Source of the DNA: Telmatospirillum sp.
GTDB taxonomy: Bacteria; Pseudomonadota; Alphaproteobacteria; Rhodospirillales; Magnetospirillaceae
Assembly: GCA_009712185.1 (NCBI GenBank)
Contig: WASQ01000136.1
Coordinates: forward strand, 79,607 to 143,606
Length of the DNA: 64,000 nucleotides
Reading direction: 5' to 3'
Shown: piece by piece, positions 16,226 to 25,111 of the stretch
Layout of the letters: each line of letters begins with the position of its first letter
Numbering within the stretch: the first letter of the stretch is position 1
Notes under the pieces: generated by a model
Databases searched by the model: none
Told to the model about the DNA's origin: nothing
The model's input: only the letters and a program-made list of their open reading frames with translations
Program-made: the position numbers and the translations under genes

Positions 16226-17188
16226 ATGATCTGTCGCGGACGAGGGGCAATGGGCGCGCGTGGAGACCAGGGAAACAGGGATTCGATACGATCGGGGCGG
16301 CGCACCTTCGCGCCGGCCGTCCTGCGGTTGGCGGTCGCTCTGGCGTTTCTGACCGGCGCGACCGGATCCGCGGCGGCGGGCATGCGGGTGGCGTCGACGG
16401 CGGTCTGCGCCGACCAGTTTCCGCTGGCGCTGGCGGACCCTGGGGATATTGTCGGAATTTCGGTCCTGGGCCATGACCCGGCCGTGTCGGCGCTGGCGGG
16501 ACGCGCCACGACCATCCCGACCCTGAAGGCGGACGCGGAAACCTATCTGACCGCCGGCGCCGACATGGTGATCGGGGCGGAGCACGGCGATACCAAGACC
16601 ATCGTCATGCTGCAACGGGTGGGTGTCCAGGTTCTGCGGGTCCCGTCGCGAAACGACTTCCCCGAGATGATGGACCAGCTTGCGACGGTCGGCGGCCGCA
16701 TGGGCCTGCCGCAGGCCGGGCGGGCGCTGGCGGACGGAACGGACCGGCGTCTTTCCGCCGTCAGGGCGCGGACTGCCGGCCCGCCGGTGGTGGCGGCCTA
16801 TTATCGTCCCGACGGCGGCAGCGCGGGTCACGGAACCTTCGTCGACGCTGAGATGCGGGCCGGCGGCTATGAAAGCCTTGCCAGCCACCTGGGGCAGTCG
16901 GGCTGGGGACGCCTGGACCTGGAAACCCTGGTGATGCATCCCCCGCAGGCCATGGTGATCGCCTTTTTCGACCGGGCGAGTGTCGGCATATCGCGCCGGT
17001 TCACGGAACATCCGGCCTTCAGGAAGATGCTGTCGGATGTTCCGGTGATCGCCATCCCCGGCGCCGCGACCGCCTGTGGCAACTGGACCCTGGTCGACGG
17101 CGTCGAATTCCTGGCCGCCACCCGTGGCGCTTCGGCTCTGGCCGCGTCCCGTCCGTCGCCGGCACCTGCCGGCGGAGGCGCGCCATGA
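16226..17188 (+). CDS. btuF: BtuF-type substrate-binding protein (importer B)
   Basis: Periplasmic binding protein of 320 residues from the ATG at 16226; an ATG at 16250 with GAGGGG just upstream is an alternative. The hydrophobic signal core LRLAVALAFLTGATGSAAAG follows a long basic lead. The mature N-terminus has the STAVCADQFPLALAD pattern found again in the BtuF of importer D (49550-48654), and the TLVDGVEFLAA end is typical of this subgroup. It is the first gene behind riboswitch RS5 and overlaps the permease gene by ATGA. It should capture a corrinoid in the periplasm and dock on BtuC; ligand identity is inferred from regulation and from cbiZ downstream. Confidence 0.85.
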   Translation: MICRGRGAMGARGDQGNRDSIRSGRRTFAPAVLRLAVALAFLTGATGSAAAGMRVASTAVCADQFPLALADPGDIVGISVLGHDPAVSALAGRATTIPTLKADAETYLTAGADMVIGAEHGDTKTIVMLQRVGVQVLRVPSRNDFPEMMDQLATVGGRMGLPQAGRALADGTDRRLSAVRARTAGPPVVAAYYRPDGGSAGHGTFVDAEMRAGGYESLASHLGQSGWGRLDLETLVMHPPQAMVIAFFDRASVGISRRFTEHPAFRKMLSDVPVIAIPGAATACGNWTLVDGVEFLAATRGASALAASRPSPAPAGGGAP

Positions 17189-18171
17189 CGGGGCGCTGGT
17201 GGGCGGCGCTGAGCGCCGCGCTGCTCCTTGCGGCGTTTCTGTCTCTGCTTGTGGGGTCCGCGAACATTCCGGTCGGGGATGTGATCGGCTGCCTTGCCGG
17301 TCAGGGAGATCCGAAGGCGGTCACGGTAATCCGGGAGATCCGGCTTCCCCGCATGTTGTTGGGGCTCCTGGTCGGTGGCGCCCTCGGCATCTCGGGGGCG
17401 GCGCTTCAGGGGCTGTTGCGCAATCCGCTGGCGGAACCCGGTCTGGTGGGGACGTCGGCCAGTGCCGGCCTGGGGTCCGTGGTCGCCATCTATTTCGGAT
17501 GGGCCGCCGCCCATCCGCTGGCCCTGCCACTGGCCGCGATCGGAACGGGCGCCGTCGGGACGGTTCTGCTTCTGCTGGCGGCGGGCCGGCAGGCCGGCCC
17601 CATGACCCTGATCCTGGCCGGTGTCGCGATTTCAAGCCTTGCGGTCGCACTGACGTCGCTCGCCATGAATCTGTCGCCCAATCCTTATGCGCTGACCGAA
17701 ATGGTGCTGTGGTTGATGGGGTCGTTGAAGGACCGGAGTATGCAGGACGTCGTTCTGGCCGCGCCGTTCGTCGCCCTCGGGGGCGTTCTGCTGTCCCTCA
17801 CCGGCCGAGGGCTGGACGCCCTCAGCCTGGGCGAAGAGGCCGCGGCCAGTCTCGGGGTCGACCTGTCGCGGTTGCGCCACATGATCGTCATCGGTTGCGC
17901 GCTGGCGGTCGGCGGAGCGGTGGCGGCCGCCGGGGCGGTGGGGTTCGTCGGACTGGTGGTGCCGCATCTTTTGCGCCCGCTGGCGCGGCAGCGGCCATCG
18001 CTGCTGCTGCTGCCATCGGCCATGGGCGGGGCGCTGCTGATCACACTGGCCGACGTCACCGCGCGGGTGGTGCCATCCTCCTCCGAGATGATGCTGGGGG
18101 TGCTGACCTCGATCGTGGGCGCGCCCTTCTTCCTGACTTTGCTTCTCAAAATGCGACGGAGCCACGCATGA
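17185..18171 (+). CDS. btuC: BtuC/FecCD-type permease (importer B)
   Basis: Inner-membrane permease of 328 residues with about ten membrane segments and the family marks IREIRLPRMLLGLLVGGALG, LQGLLRNPLAEPGLVG, DALSLGEEAAASLGVDL and AVGFVGLVVPHLLRP. It is strikingly similar along its length to the permease of importer D (48657-47635), which shares NPLAEPGL and LLGSLKDRSM-like segments, so the two systems look like paralogues. It is coupled by ATGA to btuF before it and to btuD after it. It would carry the corrinoid captured by BtuF into the cytoplasm, where the cbiZ and chelatase products of the same operon could act on it. Confidence 0.9.
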   Translation: MTGRWWAALSAALLLAAFLSLLVGSANIPVGDVIGCLAGQGDPKAVTVIREIRLPRMLLGLLVGGALGISGAALQGLLRNPLAEPGLVGTSASAGLGSVVAIYFGWAAAHPLALPLAAIGTGAVGTVLLLLAAGRQAGPMTLILAGVAISSLAVALTSLAMNLSPNPYALTEMVLWLMGSLKDRSMQDVVLAAPFVALGGVLLSLTGRGLDALSLGEEAAASLGVDLSRLRHMIVIGCALAVGGAVAAAGAVGFVGLVVPHLLRPLARQRPSLLLLPSAMGGALLITLADVTARVVPSSSEMMLGVLTSIVGAPFFLTLLLKMRRSHA

Positions 18172-18935
18172 GCATCCTCGAGGCACGCCGTCTTCGCGTC
18201 CGTCTGGGCCGGCGCGACGTGCTGACCGATGTGTCGGTCGGCATCACCCCGGGCGAGGTCCTGGGCCTGCTGGGACCCAATGGCGCCGGAAAGACGACCC
18301 TGTTGAAAGCGCTGGCCGGCCTGTTGCCGGCGGAGGGCTGCTTTCTCGACGACCGGCCGGTGGGAGAGGTTCCCGCCCGCGAGAGGGCGCGGCGGATGGC
18401 CTATCTGCCCCAGACGCCGGGCTCTCACTGGCCGATGAGCGTCCGGGACGTCGTCTCTCTGGGCCGCCTGCCGCATCACCGGGACGCGCGCCGCGAACGG
18501 GACCGGGCGGCTATCGATCGCGCCATCGCCGAAGCCGACATCGGATCGCTGGTATCCCGGCCCATGAACGAACTGTCTGGCGGCGAGCGCGCCAGGGTCC
18601 TGCTGGCGCGGGCGCTGGCGGTCGGCGCGCCGGTCCTGCTGGCCGACGAGCCGGCGGCCTTTCTCGATGCCGCGCACCAGCTTCGCGTTCTGCAACTGCT
18701 GCGCCGGCGGGCCGATCGCGGCGATGCGGTGGTGGTGGTGCTGCACGACCTGTCGGCGGCGCTGCGGTTCTGCGACCGCGTCGCGGTTCTTGGCGGGGGC
18801 CGGCTGGTCGCTCTCGGCACGCCGGCGGCGGTCCTGTCGGACGATGTCCTGGCCCGGATTTTCGGTATCCGGGTGGCGCGGGGAGAACGCGAGGGGACAC
18901 CCTTTTTCCAGCCCTGGCTGCCGGTGGCGTCATGA
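18168..18935 (+). CDS. btuD: BtuD-type ABC ATPase (importer B)
   Basis: ATPase of 255 residues that energises the BtuC permease encoded upstream. It has Walker A GPNGAGKTT, signature LSGGERARVLLARALA, Walker B VLLADEPAAFLD and switch histidine VLHDLSAALRFCDR. The start at 18168 overlaps the btuC stop by ATGA; a longer open frame upstream only shadows btuC. A 10-codon ORF (18932-18964) overlaps the end of btuD by ATGA and fills the gap before cbiZ; it is too short to judge. Like its partners, this ATPase resembles the one from importer D. Confidence 0.9.
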   Translation: MSILEARRLRVRLGRRDVLTDVSVGITPGEVLGLLGPNGAGKTTLLKALAGLLPAEGCFLDDRPVGEVPARERARRMAYLPQTPGSHWPMSVRDVVSLGRLPHHRDARRERDRAAIDRAIAEADIGSLVSRPMNELSGGERARVLLARALAVGAPVLLADEPAAFLDAAHQLRVLQLLRRRADRGDAVVVVLHDLSAALRFCDRVAVLGGGRLVALGTPAAVLSDDVLARIFGIRVARGEREGTPFFQPWLPVAS

Positions 18936-18981
18936 CGAACCCGGCACCGGGCGGAAGGCTGTAAGGCAACGGGGAAAGACC

Positions 18982-20202
18982 ATGCTGCTGAAAACCTATT
19001 TCGACGCCCTGGAACTCCACCGCGACGACAAATTCGTGAGCCTCCGTTTCCTGAGGCCCTTCCGGGTGATCTCGACCTCGCCGGCCAATGGCGGCGTGGT
19101 CGACGATCTGGCGGTGGTGTTCAATCATCAGTGTTGCGAACCCGCCGGCCATCAGATGGAACAATTGATGCGGGCCCATCGCCGGCCCCTGCTCTACAAC
19201 GCCTATCTGCTGGCCGATCACGGTCTGGCCGGCCGGACGGCCGCCGGGCTTGGGACCGCCGCCAATATGAACAATCTCTGCATCGCCGAGGAGCGGTCGC
19301 GCGAACTGCATGTCGTGGCCTTCGCCACCGGCGGGGTGGAGGGCAATGCGGCCCGCGCCGGCGATCCCGCCTCCTATTACGAATATGACGGCCGGTTCGA
19401 GCGCAAGGGGCCGGTGGGCCCCGATACCCCCGGCACCATCAATGTGATGGTGGCGGTCAATACGCCGATGACCGAAGGGGCGCTGGTCCGCGCGGTGATG
19501 ACGGCGACGGAGGCCAAGACTTCGTTGTTGCAGGAACTGTCGGTCCCATCCCGACAATCGGCGTCGATCGCCACCGGAACCGGGACGGACCAGATCGCCG
19601 TCATGGCCCCGGCCGATGGCGCGCCGCCGCTGACCTCGGCCGGGCACCACAGCGTTCTGGGCGAGATGATCGGCAACGCCGTCTATTGCGCGATCAAGGA
19701 CACGCTGGCGCTGCAAAACGGTCTGACCCCGATCCGCCAATGCTCCTGCGGCCATCTGCTGGAACGGTTCGGGGTGGCGCCCGACGCCCTGGTGGAGCAG
19801 GTGGCGGGGCGGCTGCCGGAGGGGGCGGCCGCACTGGCGAGGCGCAACCGTCACGCCCTGGACCGCGATCCCCTGACGGTGGCGGCCACCGCGGCCCTGA
19901 TTCATCTCCACGATCAGGTGTCCTGGGGCGTCCTTCCCGAGACCTGCTGGGAGGAACTGGCGACCCGGCATGGTGCGCAGATCGCCGTGGCCGTGGCCGG
20001 CCGGCCCGACCGCTACGCCGATTACGGGGTGCTGCTGGCCGACGACGACAGCCGCCGGGGACGGACATCGCCGGTTCCGACCGTGGTGTCGGCGCTGTCG
20101 TTGGGGTTCGCAGACAAATGGGAAAGCACGCTCGACCGTCTGGCCGGGGTGATCGCCGCGGTGGAGGAAACGGGAGAGGCCGCATGCCACGACCAGGCTT
20201 AG
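18982..20202 (+). CDS. cbiZ: Adenosylcobinamide amidohydrolase family protein (CbiZ-like)
   Basis: A 406-residue protein of the CbiZ family. CbiZ cleaves the amide to the aminopropanol arm of adenosylcobinamide or pseudocobalamin, yielding adenosylcobyric acid so that corrinoids can be rebuilt with a preferred lower ligand. Family features are NGGVVDDLAVVFNHQCC (about residues 37-53), LGTAANMNNLCI, DTPGTINVMVAVNTPM, ATEAKTSLLQELSVPS and ATGTGTDQIAVMAP. It is longer than minimal CbiZ proteins because of a C-terminal helical extension. GGGGAAAG precedes the ATG. The 3' end overlaps the radical SAM gene by 19 nt. Lying directly after btuFCD and behind RS5, it argues that imported corrinoids are remodelled. 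Confidence 0.85.
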   Translation: MLLKTYFDALELHRDDKFVSLRFLRPFRVISTSPANGGVVDDLAVVFNHQCCEPAGHQMEQLMRAHRRPLLYNAYLLADHGLAGRTAAGLGTAANMNNLCIAEERSRELHVVAFATGGVEGNAARAGDPASYYEYDGRFERKGPVGPDTPGTINVMVAVNTPMTEGALVRAVMTATEAKTSLLQELSVPSRQSASIATGTGTDQIAVMAPADGAPPLTSAGHHSVLGEMIGNAVYCAIKDTLALQNGLTPIRQCSCGHLLERFGVAPDALVEQVAGRLPEGAAALARRNRHALDRDPLTVAATAALIHLHDQVSWGVLPETCWEELATRHGAQIAVAVAGRPDRYADYGVLLADDDSRRGRTSPVPTVVSALSLGFADKWESTLDRLAGVIAAVEETGEAACHDQA

Positions 20203-21260
20203 TTCGCCCGTCCGGTTTGGATCGTCTGTCCGACCCGGATTTGCTGCCCGGCTTGGATTTGCTGCCCGGCTTGAATTTGCTGGTGGTGTGGGTGACCACC
20301 GCCTGCCAGCTCCGATGCCGTTATTGCTCCATGCGGGGCGGCGAGGTGGCCGGCGAAACCCTCGATCCCGGCCTGTTCGCCCGGGCGCTCACCACCCTGG
20401 GGATCGGACCCGGCGCCGAGGTGCAGATCGCGGGCGGCGAGCCGACGCTGGTTCCCGATGTGCTGGCCGAGGTCGTGTCGATCGCCCATGCCGCCGGTGT
20501 CCGGCGGATCGGGGTGCAGACCAACGGCCTTGGCATCGACGACGCCTTCCTGTCCCTGGTCCGCGACTTCCAGGTCGGCGTCGGCGTCAGTCTCGACGGC
20601 CCGGCGGAGGTCAACGACGCAACTCGCGGGCGGACCGTCGAGGTCCTGGCCGGGCTGCGGCGGCTGGAGGAGGCGGGTATTGCCTTCGGCGTCACCACCG
20701 TGCTGACGCGCCAGTCGGTGGGGTCGCTGTCCCGGCTGGCGCTGTTGCTGGCCGGCTTCCGGGGGGCGCGCCGGCTGGGTCTCGACGTTCTGCGTCCGGT
20801 GGGGCGGGGACGCCCGGAGGATCTGCCGTCGCCGGCCGAGGCCACCGCCGCCATCCGGGATCTCTGCCGGACCCTGGAGTGGATCAACGCCCGGCGCGAT
20901 CCGCCGCTGCGTCTGCGCGAGGCGGCGATGGTGGACTGCGTCCGTCCCGCCGCCTATTGCCCGGCGGAGCAGGGCAGGGCCGCCGTCCTGCCCCCGTCGG
21001 GCGCGCTTTACCCCTGTTCCAGTCTGGTCGGACTGCCGGAGCATGCCGCCGGAACCGTTGACCGCCCTGACATGTCCGTGTTGCGGCGGGGACTTCATCC
21101 ACCCGCGGCCGGATGCGCCTCCTGCCGGGTGTCCGGATGCCGGGGGCGCTGCCCGGCCCGCCGGATGGTGTCCGCCACCGCCTCCGCCGTCGATTGCGCG
21201 CTGCGCCATGCCGTTGCATCCGGGCGCCGCGAGGAAGGATATGCCTATGCCGGACGCTGA
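20184..21260 (+). CDS. Radical SAM protein with SPASM-like C-terminus
   Basis: A 358-residue radical SAM enzyme. The CX3CX2C cluster motif is at C41-C45-C48 (TTACQLRCRYCSM), followed by an IAGGEPTLVPDV (GGE) motif and GVSLDGPAEVNDATRG typical of the PqqE/MoaA/SPASM group. The C-terminal third is cysteine-rich (DCVRPAAYC, YPCSSL, GCASCRVSGCRGRC), as expected for auxiliary Fe-S clusters. Residues about 15-30 contain the small repeat LLPGLDLLPGLNLL. GAGAGG precedes the ATG at 20184. It overlaps the cbiZ end and the cobN1 start, so it is part of the same operon. SPASM enzymes usually modify peptides; no precursor peptide is evident here, so a small-molecule or corrin-related reaction is possible. 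Confidence 0.8.
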   Translation: MPRPGLVRPSGLDRLSDPDLLPGLDLLPGLNLLVVWVTTACQLRCRYCSMRGGEVAGETLDPGLFARALTTLGIGPGAEVQIAGGEPTLVPDVLAEVVSIAHAAGVRRIGVQTNGLGIDDAFLSLVRDFQVGVGVSLDGPAEVNDATRGRTVEVLAGLRRLEEAGIAFGVTTVLTRQSVGSLSRLALLLAGFRGARRLGLDVLRPVGRGRPEDLPSPAEATAAIRDLCRTLEWINARRDPPLRLREAAMVDCVRPAAYCPAEQGRAAVLPPSGALYPCSSLVGLPEHAAGTVDRPDMSVLRRGLHPPAAGCASCRVSGCRGRCPARRMVSATASAVDCALRHAVASGRREEGYAYAGR

Positions 21261-24200
21261 TCAGTTTCCAGCCGGCTTTCGTCCGGGCGGGCGCCGGTTC
21301 GTGGTGCTTGACGCCACCGGGTCCACGTTGTCCCTGCTGGGCGGGGCGCTGCGCAAGGCCAATGCCGGACGCGACGTCCCCCTGTCGGTGGTCGGCCGGT
21401 CGCGCGACGATCTGTTCGATGCGCGCCGGATCGAGGACACGGCACGCTTCATCGCCGGGGTGGACGGTGTGATCGTTCTGCCCCATGGCGGGGCCGAGTC
21501 GATCCCGGGGTTCGACCGTCTGATGGAGGCGGCGGCCGGAGTGCCGGTGCATATCCAGGTGTCGGCGGGATCCCCGGAAAGCGTCGAACTGGCGCGCGCC
21601 CTGTCGGCCGACTTCGGGACCGACGCCTTTGGCCGGCGAACCGCTTATCTCGCCCGCGGCGGGGAGGACAATCTGGCCCGGCTGCTCGCCTATCTGGCCT
21701 GGGATCCGGCTTCCGGCGCGCAAGACCCGGGGCCGGCGCGGCCGATGGCGACCGAGGGCATCTTCCATCCCCATTATTCGGGACCGGACGATGTCGAGGT
21801 CTATCTCGACTGGGCGCGGCACCGTCTGGGGCGGGGGACCGACGCGCCGGTGATCGGCCTCTGGTTCTACCGCAGCTTCTGGCTGTCGGGGGACCTGGAG
21901 CCCTATGAGGCCCTGATCGGAGAGATCGAGAGCCAGGGAGGCATTCCGCTTGGCGTGTTCCATCTGCGGCTGGCGGACGCCGACGTCGGCAACCTGCCGG
22001 TGGCGGCGCTGATCGAACGCTATTTCAAGAAGGACGGTCGCGCGCGGGTGGATGCGCTGCTGTCGCCCATGAGCTTTTCTCTGGCCCTGGTCGACGGGCC
22101 CGGGCAGGCGGCTCTGGCCTCCCTCGACGTGCCGGTTCTGCAACTGATCGTGACCGGAAATCCGGTCGCGGTATGGCGCGACGGGGAACAGGCGGTCCCC
22201 CCTATCGAGGTTTCGGTCAGCGTGGCGCAGCCGGAGTTCGACGGTTGCCTGATCGGGACCGTGGTCGCGACGCGGGAGGAAGGCGGGATCGATCCCGACA
22301 CCGGCGCTTCGCTGGCGGTACGAAAGCCGGTTGCGGACCGCTGCCGCCATGTGGTGCGCTGGGCGATGAACTGGAGCCGGCTGCGGCGCACGCCGCCGGC
22401 CAGACGGCGCATCGCCATCCTGTTTCATCATTATCCGCCGAAGAACGACCGCCTGGGTTCGGCGTTCGGCCTGGACAGCTTCGAAAGCGTGAAGCGGCTG
22501 TGCGACCGTCTGGCGGACGAGGGATATGGGCTGGCGAAGCGTTATCCCGACGGCGAATCCCTGGCCTTCGAGATGCTGGACCGGCTCACCAACGACCGCC
22601 GTTATCTGCCGCCCGGCGAGATGATGGCGCGCGCCGCGGCCACCATCGGCACCGATACCGCCCGATCCTGGCACGCCGACCGGGCGGAGCGGATCCGGAC
22701 GGAAATGGACGAAAAATGGGGACCGGTCCCGGGCGTCACCTTCGTCTGCGATGGCAGGATGCTGGTCGGCGGTCTGGTCAACGGCAATGTGTTCATCGGC
22801 ATGCAGCCTCCCCGGGGCCGGATGGAGGAGGGGGACGAGCCGTCGGTCCAGCCGGACGGACGGACGATCCACGATCCCTTCCTGCCGGCCACCCATCACT
22901 ATCTGGGTTATTACCGCTGGTTGCGCGACGTTTTCGGCGCCCAGGCGGTGTTCCACATCGGCACTCACGGAACGCTGGAGTGGCTGCCCGGCAAAAGCGT
23001 CGGCCTGTCGGACGCCTGCTATCCGGACGCGGCCATCGCCGACCTGCCCAATCTCTATCCCTACATCGTCAGCAATCCGGGGGAGGGCACGCAGGCCAAG
23101 CGGCGCAGTTATGCCTGCATCCTGGATCATATGATCCCGCCGCAGACCTCCGCCGGCCTGTCCGAGCCGATGCAGGCGCTGGAGGATCTTCTGGACAAGA
23201 TCGCCATCGCACGGGTGGAGGATCCGCCAAAGCTGCCGCTTTTGATGGATCGCCTATGGGAGGAGGCGGAGCGTCTGCATCTCGACCGCGACACCGGCCT
23301 CGCCCGGGACGCCGCCATGGCGGATCCGGACGGCGTCTGCCGGCGTCTGCATGGCTATCTGAGCGAAGTGGAGATCACCTCGATCAACGACGGCCTCCAT
23401 GTCATGGGCTGTCCGCCCGGGGGTGCCCGGCTTCATGAGACCCTGCTGGCCCTGACCCGCCTGCCGCAGGGAGGCGGCGGAACGAGTGGTGGGGGGCCGT
23501 CGCTGTGGGACGCGGTCGCCGACGCCTTCGGCTATGACGGCGCCGATCTGCGGGACGATCCCGGCGGGCGTCTGCCTTCCGACGGGCGGACCAAGGGGCA
23601 GGTTCTGGCCGGACTCCTGGATGGCCTTCGGGGGGTCTTCGCCGATCTCGACCGGCTGGACTGGACCGCCGACGGGATCGCGCGGGTGGTGGCCGACCGC
23701 TACCGGGGATCGGGACGGGTCGCGGCGGCGCTGACCTTCGTGGCAACGGTCGTGCGCCCCGGCCTGCTGGGCGTCACCGAGGAAATCGACAATGCGGTGC
23801 GGGGCGTGGCCGGCGGCTTCGTGCCCCCCGGCGCGTCGGGCGCTCCCAGCCGGGGGGCGGTGGATGTGCTGCCGACCGGTCGCAATTTCTTTTCCGTCGA
23901 TCCCATGAAGATTCCGACGCCGGAGGCCTGGGAGGTGGGCGTCCGTCTGGGCGATGCCCTGGTGGCCCGCTATCGGGAGGACGAGGGCCGTTATCCCGGA
24001 CAGATCGGCATGGTCCTGTGGGCCAGCCCCACCATGCGGACGCGGGGCGACGACGTTGCCGAGATCCTCTATCTGATGGGCGTGCGCCCGGTCTGGGCGT
24101 CGACCGGACGGGTCACGGGGGTCGAGGTCATTCCCCTGGCGGAGCGCGCCTTCCCCCGGATTGACGTGACGGTCAGGGCCAGCGGGCTTCTGCGCGACAG

Positions 24201-25110
24201 CTTTCCCCATGTGATGGCGATGATCGATGAGGGCGTCAAACTGGTGGCCGCCCTCAATGAACCGCCGGACCTCAATATCCTGGCCCGCAATGTCGGCGTC
24301 GACCGCGAGGAGATGATCCGCGCCGGCGTTCCGCCCGAGGAGGCAGACCGCCGCGCGCGGTTCCGGCTGTTCTCCGACCGGCCGGGATGTTATGGCGCCG
24401 GTGTCGCCGATCTTCTGGAAAGCGGCAAATGGACGGACCCCGGAGAACTGGGCGACATCTACATCCATTGGGGCGGCTACGCCTATGGCGCCGACACCTA
24501 CGGCCGGGCTTCGCAGCAGGACTTCGAGCGCCGCCTGGGGCGGGTGGATCTGACCTGCAAGAACTCCGACACCCGGGAATACGACATCTTCAGCAGCGAT
24601 GACTACAATTCCTACCACGGGGGCATGAACGCCGCCGTCAAACGCGCGTCGGGCGGGCGGGCGCCCCGCAGCTTCACCGGGGATTCCAACGATCCGCGCA
24701 AGCCCCGGGTCCGCGACACGGCCGAGGAGGGACGCTTCGTCTTCCGCACCCGGGTCCTTAATCCGAAATGGATCGAGGGCATGAAGCGGCACGGCTACAA
24801 GGGGGCCGGCGACATGTCGAAGCTGGTGGACTATTGCTACCAGTGGGACGCCACCAGCGGGATCCTGGAGGACTGGCAATATGCCGGGATGGCGGAAACC
24901 TACGCCTTCGATCCGGAAATGCGCGCCTTCTTCGGCCGGCACAATCCCTATGCCCTGCACAACATCGCCGAACGCCTGCTGGAGGCGATCGGGCGCGGCC
25001 TGTGGGAAAACCCCGGTGCCGACAAGGACCGCCTGGAGGCATTGCTGCTGGATGCCGAGGGTGACATCGAGGACAGCCTGATCGGCGCCCCGGGCGCCAG
25101 GGAGAGGTGA
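21241..25110 (+). CDS. cobN: CobN-family chelatase large subunit, canonical (CobN1)
   Basis: A 1,289-residue protein of the CobN/BchH superfamily, whose members bind the tetrapyrrole and insert (or, in HmuS-type relatives, remove) a metal. CobN hallmarks are intact: QPPRG near residue 520, FHIGTHGTLEWLPGKSVGLS (about 576-595), YPYIVSNPGEGTQAKRR, NSDTREYDIFSSDDY with GGMNAA, and LNPKWIEGMKRHGYKGAGDM near the C-terminus. ATG at 21241 or 21247 both suit the upstream GGAAGG; the gene overlaps the radical SAM gene by 20 nt. One nucleotide separates it from cobN2. Motor subunits would be ChlD1 and ChlI1 encoded downstream. Cobalt and hydrogenobyrinate-type substrate are inferred from the family; position in an import and salvage operon leaves other roles open. 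Confidence 0.9.
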   Translation: MPMPDADQFPAGFRPGGRRFVVLDATGSTLSLLGGALRKANAGRDVPLSVVGRSRDDLFDARRIEDTARFIAGVDGVIVLPHGGAESIPGFDRLMEAAAGVPVHIQVSAGSPESVELARALSADFGTDAFGRRTAYLARGGEDNLARLLAYLAWDPASGAQDPGPARPMATEGIFHPHYSGPDDVEVYLDWARHRLGRGTDAPVIGLWFYRSFWLSGDLEPYEALIGEIESQGGIPLGVFHLRLADADVGNLPVAALIERYFKKDGRARVDALLSPMSFSLALVDGPGQAALASLDVPVLQLIVTGNPVAVWRDGEQAVPPIEVSVSVAQPEFDGCLIGTVVATREEGGIDPDTGASLAVRKPVADRCRHVVRWAMNWSRLRRTPPARRRIAILFHHYPPKNDRLGSAFGLDSFESVKRLCDRLADEGYGLAKRYPDGESLAFEMLDRLTNDRRYLPPGEMMARAAATIGTDTARSWHADRAERIRTEMDEKWGPVPGVTFVCDGRMLVGGLVNGNVFIGMQPPRGRMEEGDEPSVQPDGRTIHDPFLPATHHYLGYYRWLRDVFGAQAVFHIGTHGTLEWLPGKSVGLSDACYPDAAIADLPNLYPYIVSNPGEGTQAKRRSYACILDHMIPPQTSAGLSEPMQALEDLLDKIAIARVEDPPKLPLLMDRLWEEAERLHLDRDTGLARDAAMADPDGVCRRLHGYLSEVEITSINDGLHVMGCPPGGARLHETLLALTRLPQGGGGTSGGGPSLWDAVADAFGYDGADLRDDPGGRLPSDGRTKGQVLAGLLDGLRGVFADLDRLDWTADGIARVVADRYRGSGRVAAALTFVATVVRPGLLGVTEEIDNAVRGVAGGFVPPGASGAPSRGAVDVLPTGRNFFSVDPMKIPTPEAWEVGVRLGDALVARYREDEGRYPGQIGMVLWASPTMRTRGDDVAEILYLMGVRPVWASTGRVTGVEVIPLAERAFPRIDVTVRASGLLRDSFPHVMAMIDEGVKLVAALNEPPDLNILARNVGVDREEMIRAGVPPEEADRRARFRLFSDRPGCYGAGVADLLESGKWTDPGELGDIYIHWGGYAYGADTYGRASQQDFERRLGRVDLTCKNSDTREYDIFSSDDYNSYHGGMNAAVKRASGGRAPRSFTGDSNDPRKPRVRDTAEEGRFVFRTRVLNPKWIEGMKRHGYKGAGDMSKLVDYCYQWDATSGILEDWQYAGMAETYAFDPEMRAFFGRHNPYALHNIAERLLEAIGRGLWENPGADKDRLEALLLDAEGDIEDSLIGAPGARER

Positions 25111-25111
25111 T

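Noticed and set aside
17076-18167. Longer btuD reading frame extending upstream of 18168
   Set aside because: The upstream part shadows btuC in another frame; the ATG at 18168 overlaps the btuC stop as ATGA and gives the normal ATPase N-terminus. The same reasoning was applied to the ATPase genes at 3401, 34647 and 47638, to cbiZ, the radical SAM gene and cobN1.
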